Shown: positions 32,026 to 43,266 of the stretch, piece after piece
Position numbering within the stretch: position 1 is the stretch's first letter
How the letters are laid out: each line of letters starts with the position of its first letter
DNA from: Zanthoxylum bungeanum
Lineage: Eukaryota > Streptophyta > Magnoliopsida > Sapindales > Rutaceae
NCBI GenBank assembly: GCA_019454045.1
Contig: SKCR01041592.1
Location: forward strand, 1 to 64,000
Reading direction: 5' to 3'
Length of the DNA: 64,000 nt
Program-made: the position numbers and the translations under genes
The notes under the pieces: model-generated
The model's input: only the letters and a program-made list of their open reading frames with translations
Database searches by the model: none
Told to the model about the DNA's origin: nothing

Positions 32026-33440
32026 TAGTAAAGAAGACAGTTGGTTTTCAATGGGGCGAGGCGCAAGAGCGAGCATTCCAGGACCTTAAAGCGAAGTTAT
32101 GCAGTGCACCCATTTTAGCACTACCCAACTTCGAGAAGACATTTGAGATTGAGTGCGACGCATCAGGGTTAGGTATTGGAGCAGTTCTCATGCAAGAAAA
32201 GCGGCCAATAGCCTATTTTAGTGAGAAGCTGAATGGAGCAGCTTTGAGGTACCCCACGTATGACAAAGAGTTATATGCGCTTGTGAGAGCACTTGAGACA
32301 TGGCAGCACTACTTGTGGCCTAAAGAGTTCGTGATCCACACCGACCATGAATCATTAAAACACTTGAAGGGTCAAGGTAAGCTGAATAAGCGACACGCAA
32401 AATGGATGGAATTCGTTGAGTCATTTCCATATGTTATACGCTACAAGCAAGGTAAAGAAAACATAGTGGCTGATGCATTATCTCGCAGGTATGTTTTACT
32501 TACTTCAATGCATGCACGGATGTTGGGATTTGATTTGATTAAGGAATTATATGAGTGTGATTCTGATTTTGGTGAGATTTATGCTACTTGTGCAAAGTCA
32601 TCTTTTGGAAAGTTTTACATTCATGATGGATTCTTATTAAAAACGAACATGTTGTGTGTTCCTGCTTGTAGTATGCGTGAGTTGCTTGTGAAAGAAGCGC
32701 ATGGGGGAGGTTTGATGGGGCATTTTGGGATTACTAAGACTTTAGCTATTTTACATGAGCACTTTTATTGGCCTAAAATGAAACGTGATGTTGAGCGTAT
32801 TTGTGATAAGTGTCTAACATGTAAGCATGCTAAATCTAAATTAATGCCACATGGTTTGTATACTCCTTTGCCTGTACCTAGTGAACCCTGGGTTGATATA
32901 TCGATGGATTTTGTGTTAGGTTTGCCTAGGACAAAGAGGGGTAGAGATTCAATCTTTGTTGTAGTTGATAGGTTTAGTAAAATGGCTCATTTCATTGCAT
33001 GTCATAAAACCGATGATGCTACAAACATTGCAGATTTATTTTTCAGAGACATAGTGCGACTCCATGGTATACCTAGGAGTATTGTATCTGATAGAGATGT
33101 TAAGTTCCTTAGCCATTTTTGGAAGGTGTTGTGGGCTAAACTAGGCACCAAACTATTGTATTCTACCACATGTCATCCACAGACTGACGGACAAACAGAG
33201 GTAGTTAATAGGACTTTATCTCAATTATTGCGCACTATAGTTGGCAAGAATTTGAAGAGTTGGGAAGATTGTTTGCCATTTATTGAGTTTGCATATAATC
33301 GTAGCATTCATTCTTCTACTTCATTTTCACCTTTTGAAATTGTTTATGGTTTTCAGCCACTAACTCCATTGGATTTGTTACCTTTGCCTGTTGATGAGCA
33401 CGCGGGGCTCGATGGAAAAAAAGGAAGGCCGATTTGGTGA
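32026..33440 (+). pseudogene. RNase H and integrase of the CRM-like element
   Basis: The frame resumes just after 32026 and stays open to 33440. RNase [19 protein letters not shown], Glu in [21 protein letters not shown], and [12 protein letters not shown]. Integrase: an HHCC finger ([12 protein letters not shown] ... [10 protein letters not shown]) and the DD(E) core with the Asp of [17 protein letters not shown] and the Glu of [12 protein letters not shown]. An indel in the A/G run at about 33420 ends the frame before the C-terminal domain. Confidence 0.88.
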
Positions 33441-33985
33441 AGCACATACATGAGAAAGCAAGAGAGCAAATACAACGAAAGAATGAGCAATATGCTTCTC
33501 ATGCTAATAAGGGAAGAAAGCGTGTGGTATTTCAGCCTGGAGATTGGGTTTGGGTACACATGCGCAAGGAGAGATTTCCTGAACAACGTAAATCTAAGCT
33601 ACAACCGAGAGGGGATGGTCCATTTCAAGTTTTGGAACGGATTAATGACAATGCATACAAGCTGGATTTACAAGGTAAGTATAATGTGTCTGCTACATTT
33701 AATGTTTCTGACTTAACTAACTCTTTTGATGCAGGTACAGATTCGAGGTCGAATCCTTTTCAAGAGGGAGGGGATGACATGATCCAGGCAGACAACAAAC
33801 CAAATGACGCATTACAAGTACCAGAAGGGCCAATTACGAGGCAGAGGACCAAAAGACTCAGAGAAGCAATGGCGGGATTAGTTCAGAGTTTTATGGCCGG
33901 CTGCAACCAACAAATAGAGGCGCATGTGGGCTTCGATGGAAAGGGCCCAAAGCCATTTCACTTGGCCCAAATCAGTTTAGAATAA
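33434..33985 (+). pseudogene. Integrase C-terminus/CR-type tail, extending into the 3' LTR
   Basis: Encodes the GPY/F-like module (FQPGDWVWVHMRKERFP, GPFQVLERINDNAYKLDL) and FNVSDL, then a 69-residue tail coded by the LTR itself (from 33775 on) with PITRQRTKRLREAMAGLVQ. CRM elements lack a canonical chromodomain and carry a CR motif near this end; that assignment is inference. The polypurine tract 33762-33774 lies inside this coding region. Confidence 0.8.
33762..33774 (+). other. Polypurine tract of the CRM-like element
   Basis: AAGAGGGAGGGGA ends exactly at the TG that starts the 3' LTR. Confidence 0.85.
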
Positions 33986-34422
33986 AGCTTTTTAGGCTTT
34001 TAAAGACTTAAAGACTTGATATTTGTGTAATTTCGTTTTTAGGGGCATTATTGTCTTTATGGCTTTAGGGTTTCTTTTTGTAACAATATTTAAGCTTACT
34101 TTCTTCTTCATTTGAGGCAACCAACGAATTTGTAAACTCAAAAAGCTTAAAGCTTTGGCTATGGCCGAATTATTGTAAGGGAGGGATTCCCCTTTTCAAG
34201 TTTGAATCGACTTATCTAAGTTTTGGCAAACTTAGTGGCGTCTCCATTGCTAGCAAAACACTACAAGGATTCATCTTAAAGGTTCTCAAGGGCAAGTTCT
34301 TTGTGGGTCTTCTTTGTGGCCTTGGAAGGGTTTTGTTCTACAAAATCATATTCGCGGTTCTTGGGGTTCTGTCCGTTGCTTGGGGTTTGCTTGGATTTCG
34401 AATCCAAGTGGGTTTCTTGTCA
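33775..34422 (+). repeat. 3' LTR of the CRM-like element
   Basis: 648 bp. It differs from the 5' LTR by T/G and C/G substitutions near 34004 and 34060 and one missing T near 34335. The right target copy CAATG follows at 34423-34427. Confidence 0.92.
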
Positions 34423-34612
34423 CAATGCTTACTTTTCCATCAAACATTGGTGAATTTGTGGGTTCAGTGATGCTCGAGGAAGGTTTTGGGTTGTGTATTG
34501 ATTGCAGCAGGGAAGGTGATTCTTATGCTTCTCGACAGCTTAGACCTCTGAATTGAATTATCCTACTCATGATTTGGAGTAGCGCAGTAGTATTCGCACT
34601 GACGTTATGGTC
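34423..34612 (+). pseudogene. Tekay RNase H fragment, right of the nested element
   Basis: Continues 26913: 'cttacttttccatcaaacattggtg' and onward, matching 43735-43915 with many small indels. It breaks off into unrelated AT-rich sequence near 34612. Confidence 0.8.
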
Positions 34613-35265
34613 AGGGACAACTTGCCATCCAATTTTCTTTAAATTGGCAAACAGGGTCTTTTAGTCAGATTCCCGAGACTAACTGTGTCTTTCTTTTTGA
34701 AATAAGGTAGATTACAATTTGGGTAATATAAAGATTTATTTATTGAGTCTTAATTTAATGCTCTTAATTAACTGGCCATTAATTAAATGATTAGGTAAAC
34801 TTAAAATGAACTAGACATAGGGATTTTAAGTTAAGACCTTAGATTCAATAGCCCACGATCTTCTTTAAGGATAGATAACCCTTTCAATAGATTTCCTTAC
34901 TAGGTATTTGTAATTGACCATCGGAAGATGCTTTTACATACATTAGTGTTGCAGGTTAATAAATCAATAAATTACCCAACTATAAAATAACCACTTTATC
35001 TTTAAATAATATTGGAATGAATCACAACCCTAGATAGTTTTAATATTGAATTTTCTTAAAATCTACCTTCAAACAATTATTTTATTGTCTTTAAATTTAG
35101 AATCGTCGCTATTTCAAATCAATTAAACAACCTGTTAGATACTAGTAATCATTTAACCTCATAAAATTAATAACTTAGGTATTAAGTCCTCGTGGGATCG
35201 ATACTTTTTATACTACTTGAACGATACGTATGCTTGCGTTATACGTGTGTGTTTACGCCGGTCAA
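34613..35265 (+). repeat. Repeat family C2 (Athila/Tat-type noncoding)
   Basis: 34817-35100 matches 18737-19110 with an internal deletion at 'ttccttac|taggta'. The part 35170-35260 contains 'ctcgtgggatcgatac', a motif common next to LTRs of Athila/Tat elements. It joins a reverse Tekay LTR at a shared 'caacac'. Confidence 0.5.
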
Positions 35266-36931
35266 CACCCGTCCCCTTAGGTAGAGTAGGGGTGAGACGG
35301 AGACTAGAAACTGGCAGAGTTTCCCCTGTAATATGGACTAATCCTCCAAATACAAGGAAAAATCTAAACTGAAAATAAAATATCATCATAAAACTAGGAT
35401 CTCCATGATCCAACTCAACATAATATCCACAAAGGAAACACAATAACTTCAATATCAATTAAAGGCTCAATGCCTAAAACCACAAAACAAATTCTCCCAA
35501 GAAAATACATGTCTAGAAATACAGTCTCAAAACATAATAAAGACACTCTACTATTGGCACAACCTTTTCTCTACTGGCAGGAAATGATGACGAAACAGCA
35601 GATGAAAGAACGATCTACTAATCTGCTGAACCTGAAATGTTAAGGAATGGGGGGTAAGCTCACGCTTAGTGCAATGGATCACAGCTCAGTGCCGTGGATA
35701 ATCAAGTAACAAAGTGGATCGAACAAGTCTTTCATAATATAAATAAATACATAAGCTGTAAATCGATATCTCAAACATTTACTTGAAATCGTAAATCTCA
35801 TTTCTCATAAACTCATTTCTCATAAAACTCAAATCATAAATCTCATACTGCTCAAAAATACTCTGTAAAGATAAATCTGTTTATTCATCTATATGCACAA
35901 CCTCATGACAAATACGGCAAAGCTGCTGGCAACATGGGGCTTCCCCACGGCAAAACTGGCATCCGGAGCAAACTGGCAACGTGAGACCTTATCTCACGGA
36001 ATTAACTGGCAACATGAGACCTTATCTCACGGCAATAATCTGGCACATATAAGTACACGGGGTGCATCCTAACATAAAAATCATTTCCAAAATTCATGCT
36101 CATATATCTCAAATCATGCAAGTTTCTCATATATCACAAACACATGATTTCAACATAATCAATATTCGATCCATACCTTATAGCAAAAAATATAATCTTT
36201 CTAAAAACAAACTCATTTAATGCATTACCTTAAAATTCATTTAAGAAAACATACATACTATATACTTTTGAAAACATCAATGTTACAGGCTTATCCACGC
36301 ACCTGGTGAGCTGACTACTGAGAAAGGAACTATGCAGCAGAACCGTCTCTGCTTACAGTATCACGATCACCTAATAGATAAAAGAATTTACTATAAGGAA
36401 CATAATCCTAATTAGAATAAATGAAAGAATATGCAAGAAACGTGATTCGGTCGTTCTCGCAATCCCAACGAAATTTAAGATTCGGAGGTCCATTACTACT
36501 CGGAAAGGTCTGAAATTCACGGAGGAGACTCGGGAAAACAGCACGAGAATACTGTCTGGCGCGGGGTGGACACGCGCCGATTGGCCAGGCCGCGCGTGGG
36601 CCTCACGCCCCGCCACATAGGACGCGCGTGAGCTTCACGCGCCGGTCCGATCGGAAATTTTCCGACGGCCGAGCGTTCCCCTCTCTCTCCCGGATCTAAT
36701 GGCGCTGACGGTTCGTCGATCGGAGTTCCGGATCAACGGGAAATCAAGAAAAACCACAAAAAGTTTCTTACCGAGATTTCTTCGAAAATTGGAAGTTTCC
36801 CGAGATGAAACCACCACCAAAATGATCATCTCGACGAGATCTACACTTTTCCTTAAGGGCTCGGTCGGATTTGAACTACGGATAGGTCGGATCGGAACGA
36901 AAACTAAAATTTCTCTCTTTTTCTTGTTTTC
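35266..36931 (-). mobile_element. Family A/B chimeric LTR, reverse, U3 end missing
   Basis: From near the LTR 3' terminus through hairpins (35930-36050) and CG block (36550-36650). The part 36840-36931 matches the chimeric LTR at 5930-6030 ('ggataggtcggatcggaacg') and not the reference LTR, so it is the same subtype. Confidence 0.85.
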
Positions 36932-36944
36932 TATTTCTTTCTTT

Positions 36945-37104
36945 CAATTTCCTGTAATCCATGCATACTCCCATCCAGTCACTGTTCTTGTCGGAATCAA
37001 TTCGTTCTTTTCATTGGTAACCACAGTAATTCCTCCTTTCTTTGGTACACACTGCATAGGACTTACCCAAATGCTATCTGAGATGGGGTAAATGATGCCA
37101 GCAT
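36945..37104 (-). pseudogene. Athila-type reverse transcriptase fragment (minus)
   Basis: Minus-strand translation gives DAGIIYPISDSIWVSPMQCV, PKKGGITVV and KNELIPTRTVTGW, then VCMDYRKL after a small frameshift. These are the N-terminal RT blocks of Athila elements. It is bounded on both sides by Tekay LTRs. Confidence 0.8.
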
Positions 37105-39045
37105 CCCGTCCCCTTAGGTAGAGTAGGGGTGAGACGGAGACTAGAAACTGGCAGAGTTTCCCCTGTAATATGGACTAATCCTCCAAATACAAGGAAAAAT
37201 CTAAACTGAAAATAAAATCTCATCATAAAACTAGGATCTCCATGATCCACTCAACATAATATCCATAAAGGAAACACAACATCCTCAGTATCAATTAAAG
37301 GCTCAATGCCTATAATCACATAACAATCTCTCAAGAAATACATGTCTAGAAATACAGTCTCAAAACATAATAAAGACACTCTACTGTTGGCACAACCTTT
37401 TCTCTACTGGCTGGAATGATGACGAAACAGCAGATGAAAGAACGATCTATTAATCTGCTAAACCTGAAATGTTAAGGAATGGGGGTAAGCTCACGTTTAG
37501 TGCAATGGATCACAGCTCAGTGCCGTGGATAATCAAGTAACAAAGTGGATCGAACAAGTCTTTCATAATATAAATAAATACATAAGCTGTAAATCGATTT
37601 CTCAAACATTTACTTGAAATCGTAAATCTCATTTCTCATAAACTCATTTCTCATAAAACTCAAAGCATAATCTCATTTCTGATAAACTCATTTCTCATAA
37701 AACTCAAAAATCTAAATCTCATACTGCTCAAAAATACTCTGTAAAGATAAATCTGTTTATTCATCTATATGCACAACCTCATGACAGATACGGCAAAGCT
37801 GGCAACATGGGGCTTCCCCACGGCAAAACTGGCATCCGGAGCAAACTGGCAACGTGAGACCTTATCTCACGGCAATAACTGGCAACATGAGACCTTATCT
37901 CATGGCAATAATCTGGCACATATAAGTACACGGGGTGCATCCTAACATAAAAATCATTTCCAAAATCCATGCTCATATATCTCAAATCATGCAAGTTTCT
38001 CATATATCACAAACACATGATTTCAACATAATCAATATTCGATCCATATCTTATAGCAAAATATATAAACTTTCTAAAAAAAAACTCATTTAATGCATTA
38101 CCTTAAAATTCATTTAAGAAAACATACATACTATATACTTTTGAAAACATCAATGTTACAAGTTTATCCACGCACCTGGTGAGCTGACTACTGAGAAAGG
38201 AACTATGCAGCAGGACCGTCTCTGCTTACAGTATCACGATCACCTAATAGACAAAAGAATTTACTATAAGGAACATAATCCTAACTAGAATAAATGAAAG
38301 AATATGCAAGAAACGTGATTCGGTCGTTCTCGCAATCCTAACGAAATTTAAGATTCGGAGGTCCATTTCTACTCGGAAAGGTCTGAAATTCGCGGAGGAG
38401 ACTCGGGAAAACAGCACGAGAATACTGTCTGGCGCGTGGTGGACACGCGCCGATTGGCCAGGCCGCGCGTGGGCCTCACGCGCCGCCACCTAGGACGCGC
38501 GTGAGCTTCACGCGCCTGTCCGATCGGAAATTTTCCGACGGCCGAGCGTTCCCCTCTCTCTCCCGGATCTAATGGCGCTGACGGTTTGTCGATCGGAGTT
38601 CCGGATCAACGGGAAATCAAGAAAAACCATAAAAAGTTTCTTACCGAGATCTCTACAAAAATTGGAAGTTTCCCAAGATGAAACACCACCAAAATGATCC
38701 TCTCGACGAGATCTACACTTTTCCTTAAGGACTCGGTCGGGTTTGAGCTATGGATTGGTCGGATCGGGACCAAAACTATATTTCCTCTTTTTTTCTTCTT
38801 TTCTCTTTCTTTCTCTCTCTCGTGTCTGCTTTTCTTTCTTTCTCTCTGTCTCTTTCCTTCTTTCTTATCTGTAGTATATCTTTTCTTTCTTTCGTAAATG
38901 CTAACAGTGTGTGTGTAAAATAAATAAATAAATACTAATATGGCAAAAATTCGTTTGCCACCCTAAACTTGACCTTAACCGCATTTTAACTTCCAATTTC
39001 CACAAACTTAATAATTTAGTCCGTAAATTTATTTGGGGTGTTACA
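37105..39045 (-). mobile_element. Complete family A LTR, reverse
   Basis: About 1.94 kb, from within a few bases of the LTR 3' terminus to TGTAACA (reverse) at 39039-39045. All landmarks are present: hairpins 37800-37920, CG block 38420-38520, GA tract 38780-38900. It lies between two Athila fragments and has no Tekay coding sequence on either side, so it is solo-like; no matching 5-bp TSD was seen. Confidence 0.88.
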
Positions 39046-39268
39046 TGTGTAGACCACCACTTTGGGACCCAACAGATAAGAGTGGAATTTGTCAAAAGCA
39101 TACACAACTGCGAGCAACTCCTTTTCAGTGGTTGTGTAGTTGAGTTGAGCTTCATTCAAAGTTCTGCTGGAGTAGTAAATGGTGTGAAAATCTTTGCTTT
39201 GCGTTGTCCCAAAACTGCACCTACAGCAAAATCACTAGCATCACACATTACCTCGAATGGAAGGGTCC
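39046..39268 (-). pseudogene. Athila-type RNase H fragment (minus)
   Basis: Minus-strand translation gives PFEVMCDASDFAVGAVLGQR, then after a frameshift TLNEAQLNYTTTEKELLAVV and AFDKFHSYLLGPKVVVYT. These are RNase H blocks with the catalytic Asp and Glu of Athila-type elements. Relative to the RT fragment at 36945-37104 it lies on the wrong side for one collinear minus-strand element, so the Athila element has been rearranged. Confidence 0.85.
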
Positions 39269-40477
39269 TGAGCTGACTACTGAGAAAGGAACTATGCAGC
39301 AGGACCGTCCCTGCTTACAGTATCACGATCACCTAATAGAGATAAAAGGATTACCATAAGGAACATAATCCTAACTAGAATAGATGAAAGAATATGCAAG
39401 AAACGTGGTTCGGTCGCTCTCGTAAACACACGAATCCTCTCTGATTCTACTAATCAAACTTCATTACTATACTATGTGTTCATATACTGTTCTAGACTAG
39501 CTAGATGGCTCAGATTCTCATTTTACGCGTTTGCGGCAAAACTTGCGAAAAAGTTTCCGTAAATGCTACGGAAGAGTCTCGAATCCTCCGAACCTATCCA
39601 GAAAGACTTAATTACCCTCGCAATATCATATTTACATCTTAACCATGGTTACGGTCATCTATGCTCAATCGCGCGAGAAATTCTGTTTAACCGGAAACTC
39701 GCTAATTCTACCGGATCGATCAAATCTAATCTGTTTCTCCCCAGATTCTACCACATTTATCGATTTAACATATTAAAACATACTCAATTCATCTCATGCT
39801 AATTCGCTACACTACGGAACTACTGGAAACATCCGAATATAAAACTATAAACTTTAAAATAACAAAATTCTAACGGAGAGTCGTACCGAAATTACGAGGT
39901 CATATTCAGACTCCCTACGGCCATACGAACGCGCTGGTGCGATCGAAATCCCGATCGGAGCTACTGTTCATCGCGGGTTTACTGTTCACCGACGCTTCTC
40001 TCCTCGTTTCGCGTGCAACCAGCCGCTGATCGGTGAAATCGATTCCGCATACTCGTAGTACTCTCTGAGGGCTTCAATTTGGTAGGTGGCACGGCTCGTG
40101 AAACAAAGCGACGAGCCGGGATCGGACGACCCAAGTGCGCGACCTTCTCCCTCCTTTTCCCGCCGTTTCCGGCGTCCCCTGCGACTGCGCCTGCCACCGG
40201 TCTACTCCCCTTGGCCGGACGAAGCTGCCGGTGGTGGTCCGCCGGCGTGAAGGTGGCCGGATGACAGTTCCCCCTCTCTCTCTCTCTCACGCACGCGTAC
40301 TGCATCTTTCTTTCTTATCTTCTTTTTCTTTTGTTTTCTGTAAATGCTGAATAATAATAAATAATAATAATAATATCTAATTCCGGAAATTACCAATATG
40401 TCCCTACTAATAAGGGTATTTTCGGAATACCCCAAAATACTTTTGAAAACATCAATGTTACAGGTTTATCCACGCAT
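39269..40477 (-). mobile_element. Chimeric LTR with a third U3 type, reverse
   Basis: Enters at 'gagctgactactgag' (family A). From about 39405 it switches to a U3 like that of 55030-55990 ('cattttacgcgt', 'atgctacggaag', 'gagagtcgtaccgaaatt'). (AAT)n at 40345-40372. From 40441 to 40477 a 37-bp family A snippet recurs before gag sequence begins. The LTR 5' end is missing. Confidence 0.7.
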
Positions 40478-40829
40478 CCGGAACATCTGCTGGTGGAGGA
40501 ACATAATAAGGTGGTGGGTAGTAACCTGGAGGAGGTATAGGATAACCCTGATTTACTGGAGGAGGTGGAGGAGGTGCTGGAACATTTCCCTGAGGTGCTG
40601 CAGGGGCTGGAGGAACATTACTATGAGGAGAATGATGAACTGGGGTACTATCCCCGAAAACCGAGGCTATGGAATCTTCTACAACAGGATTATGGTTCCC
40701 TTCAAAGGTTTCCCCATCAAAAGAATTAACCTCCTCATCAACTGGAGGTGCCCTAGAAGGTTGGCCAACATTTTCTATCCTACGAGTACGAACTCGACCT
40801 GCACCTCGAACTCTGAGACGCGGAGGCAT
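40478..40829 (-). pseudogene. Tekay gag N-terminal fragment (minus)
   Basis: Starts at the gag ATG (40827-40829, minus). Reads [20 protein letters not shown], an acidic segment with [15 protein letters not shown], and a Pro-rich segment ([38 protein letters not shown]). It is open throughout, unlike the copy at 23102. The capsid domain is cut off at 40478. Confidence 0.82.
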
Positions 40830-40854
40830 CTGAAAACACATGAAAGATGTCAAC

Positions 40855-40920
40855 AGCCCAGGGTTCATAGATTCTGTAGACACTTCATTTTCTTGATTAG
40901 TTATTCTATGTCTTCTAGCG
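40855..40920. other. Inverted 66-bp gag leader segment
   Basis: Outside this block the order matches the copy at 23102-23200; inside it the sequence is the exact reverse complement apart from one base. It is flanked by 'gatgtcaac' on the gag side and by foldback repeat sequence (40921) on the other. Confidence 0.8.
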
Positions 40921-40970
40921 TATTGGTCGGTTGGCAATTTAATTTAATCTGGTTTGAACCTGACTTAAAA

Positions 40971-41117
40971 GTGGAAATATTTGATGTATGGGGTATTGAT
41001 TTCATGGGACCCTTTGTTCCATCATTTGGAAACTTGTACATCCTGGTTGCTGTAGACTACGTTTCCAAATGGGTCGAAGCAATTGCACTGCCATCCAATG
41101 ATTCAAAAGTTGTTTAA
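40971..41117 (+). pseudogene. Athila-type integrase core fragment
   Basis: 48 codons reading [19 protein letters not shown] and [20 protein letters not shown], then NDSKVV to a stop. This is the region around the first catalytic Asp (GIDFMGPF) of Athila/Tat integrases. It is preceded by 50 bp of the family C foldback repeat and cut by subfamily B LTR sequence. Confidence 0.85.
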
Positions 41118-41236
41118 GTGATGGAATATGGATCAGAATAATATGAAACGAATATTCGTCGCGTTGGAAAACGTGTGGGGACCAAGAATCAGTTACACGA
41201 TTTTTACTATATGCGTAACGTTTACAGTTTTGGGAA
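41118..41236 (+). mobile_element. Subfamily B LTR U3 snippet
   Basis: Matches 5487-5605 and the reverse complement of 56215-56335 ('gaatattcgtcgcgttgg'). It joins gag at a shared 'gaa'. Confidence 0.75.
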
Positions 41237-43266
41237 CGAAAGAAAGAGGAGCTGTTGAGTTTGATGGGAAAAAGGATCCCATTGTAGCTGGAAATTTCTT
41301 GGACAGGATTGAGAAGGCTTTTGAGTTGATGAGATTAACTGATGAACAGAAGTGCCACCATGTGTATCAACTTTTGACTGAGCAAGCTGATAAATGGTCG
41401 AAGAGTGTAAGAGGTAAATTCTCAGAGACTAATGTGTTAACTTGGGAGAAGTTCAAGAGGGAGTTCATGAGTAATTATATGAATTCTGCTTTTATGGATG
41501 AGAAGAGAAGGGAATTTTATAGGTTGACTCAGGGTAGCCGCACAGTTGATCAGTATGACACCGCATTCCATGAGTTAGTGCAGTTTGTTTCATTTGAGAG
41601 ACCATGAACAGGGCAAGATGGATCATTTTCTTAATGGTCTGAATGCAGAATTGAGATCCAGGATCAGATTATTTCCTATGAACAGTTTGACAGAGATGGC
41701 AGATTTTGCTAGAAAAGCAGAGTTTGCAGAAAGAGAATGGCAAATTGGGTTAGATTTTCAGATAAGGAAGAGAAACAGGGAACATCGATCTTTTGGAGAA
41801 GGAAATCAGAGTAAGAAATGGGGTGACTCAAGACCCAGTGGTAGTTATCAGATGAGTTCTGGATAGCCGCAGAAACAAAGTCGACCTACAGTTAGTCAGA
41901 GTTCAGTGAGAGCTCCATCTAGTGGGATTCCTAGTGGTCAGCAAGGCCAAGCTCAAGAAAGAAGATTTCCACCATGTGCTATTTGTGGGAAGAATCATCT
42001 TGGAGAGTGCAGATTGGGTACCAAAGGTTGCTTTTTGTGCGGAGAAGTGGGTCACTTGAAGAGAGATTGTCCTAATGTTTATGTTAGCAGTAGACAGACT
42101 CAGAGGACAGTTGTTCCTCCAGCTCAGAATTTCAGAGGTAATTTTAGTCAGAGTGGGGTTCGTGGTCAGACTTCTGGAGCTCACACAGGTTCAGGTGCTC
42201 AGAGTAGAGTTGCTCCAAGTGGTCAGACTAGCAGACCTAGAGCTCAAGGCAGAGTGTTCGCTATGACGCAGCAGGAAGCTTTGGCAGCACCAGAGGTTAT
42301 TACAGGTATGGTGTCTATCTTTGGTCGTAATGCCCGGATACTTATTGATCCCGGTGCTACACATTCCTTTGTTTCAAAATCTTTTGCATTGCATGCCGAT
42401 AGAGACGGGAGTGAGCTAGATTGTGAGTTAGTTGTTGCTACCCCTGTCGGATATTCCTTTATTGCTAAGCAAGTTTACAGAGGATGTGTAATCCGTGTTG
42501 GTGAGCATGATTTGTTAGCAGATTTGATTTGTGTGGAGATACATGATTTTGATGTCATTGTGGGTATGGATTGGTTATCTTTTCATCGAGCAACAGTAAA
42601 TTGTCATGAGAAAGTTGTGAATTTTGAGGGTTTGGATGGGCAAAAATTTTCCTTTAGAGGGGAGAGAAGATTTGTTCCTTCCTATGTGATATCTGCAATA
42701 CGAGCTAGCAAGTTGTTGCGGAAAGGTTGTGATGCATATTTAGCTCACATAGTAGATACTAGAATAAGTACATCAGAATTTCATGAGATTTCAGTTGTGA
42801 GGGAATTTGCAGATGTATTTCCAGATGAACTACCTGGTTTACCACCGAATAGAGAAGTTGATTTCAGCATCGATGTAATTCCTGGTACAGCCCCTATATC
42901 TCTTGCTCCTTACAGGATGGCTCCTGTAGAATTGAAGGAGTTGAAGATACAATTGCAAGAACTGCTAGATAAAGGCTTTATAAAGCCTAGTTTTTCACCA
43001 TGGGGTGCACTAGTGTTATTCGTGAAGAAGAAAGATGGTTCCATGAGATTGTGTATCGATTATCGGAAATTGAATAAGGTTACCATTCGCAATAAATATC
43101 CTTTGCCTCAGATTGATGATCTTTTCGATCAATTACGGGGAGCCAAGGTATTCTCCAAGATAGATTTGAGATCCGGGTACCATCAGCAAAAGGTGAAGGA
43201 AGCAGATATACCTAAGACGGCTTTTAGAACTCGATATGGACATTATGAGTTTTTAGTAATGCACCA
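41237..43266 (+). pseudogene. Tekay gag-protease-RT (longest copy, first part)
   Basis: Begins inside gag. Capsid-like domain 41246-41850 (FDGKKDPIVAGNFLDRIEKA, WEKFKREFMSNYM). Two zinc-ligand clusters follow: [12 protein letters not shown] and the CCHC knuckle [14 protein letters not shown] (about 42030-42071). Protease [12 protein letters not shown] (about 42343) and VIVGMDWL (about 42556). RT from about 42820: [32 protein letters not shown] and [12 protein letters not shown] with the first catalytic Asp. Lesions: indel near 41590, TAG at 41864-41866, and a deletion at 43262 that removes the conserved PFGLTNA box. Confidence 0.88.

Larger units (their letters stand above)
26914..34422 (+). 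mobile_element. Complete CRM-like Ty3/gypsy element nested in Tekay
   Basis: 7509 bp with LTRs 26914-27562 and 33775-34422, both TGACATG...TTCTTGTCA. Target site CAGTG on the left, CAATG on the right. Removing the element joins the two Tekay RNase H halves exactly. Order: 5' LTR, PBS, repeat-rich leader, gag, PR, RT, RNase H, integrase, polypurine tract, 3' LTR. RT and C-terminal motifs ([46 protein letters not shown]) fit the CRM clade as I recall it. Reina or another chromovirus clade cannot be excluded without a tree. The two LTRs differ by two substitutions and one indel. Confidence 0.92.

Noticed and set aside
40398..41117. A single 239-aa protein
   Set aside because: Only the last 48 codons are real (Athila integrase). 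The rest is antisense to Tekay gag and crosses three junctions.
41128..41236. Gag N-terminus upstream of the longest Tekay copy
   Set aside because: These codons are subfamily B LTR sequence. The true gag N-terminus is seen at 40829 and 23102 and is different.
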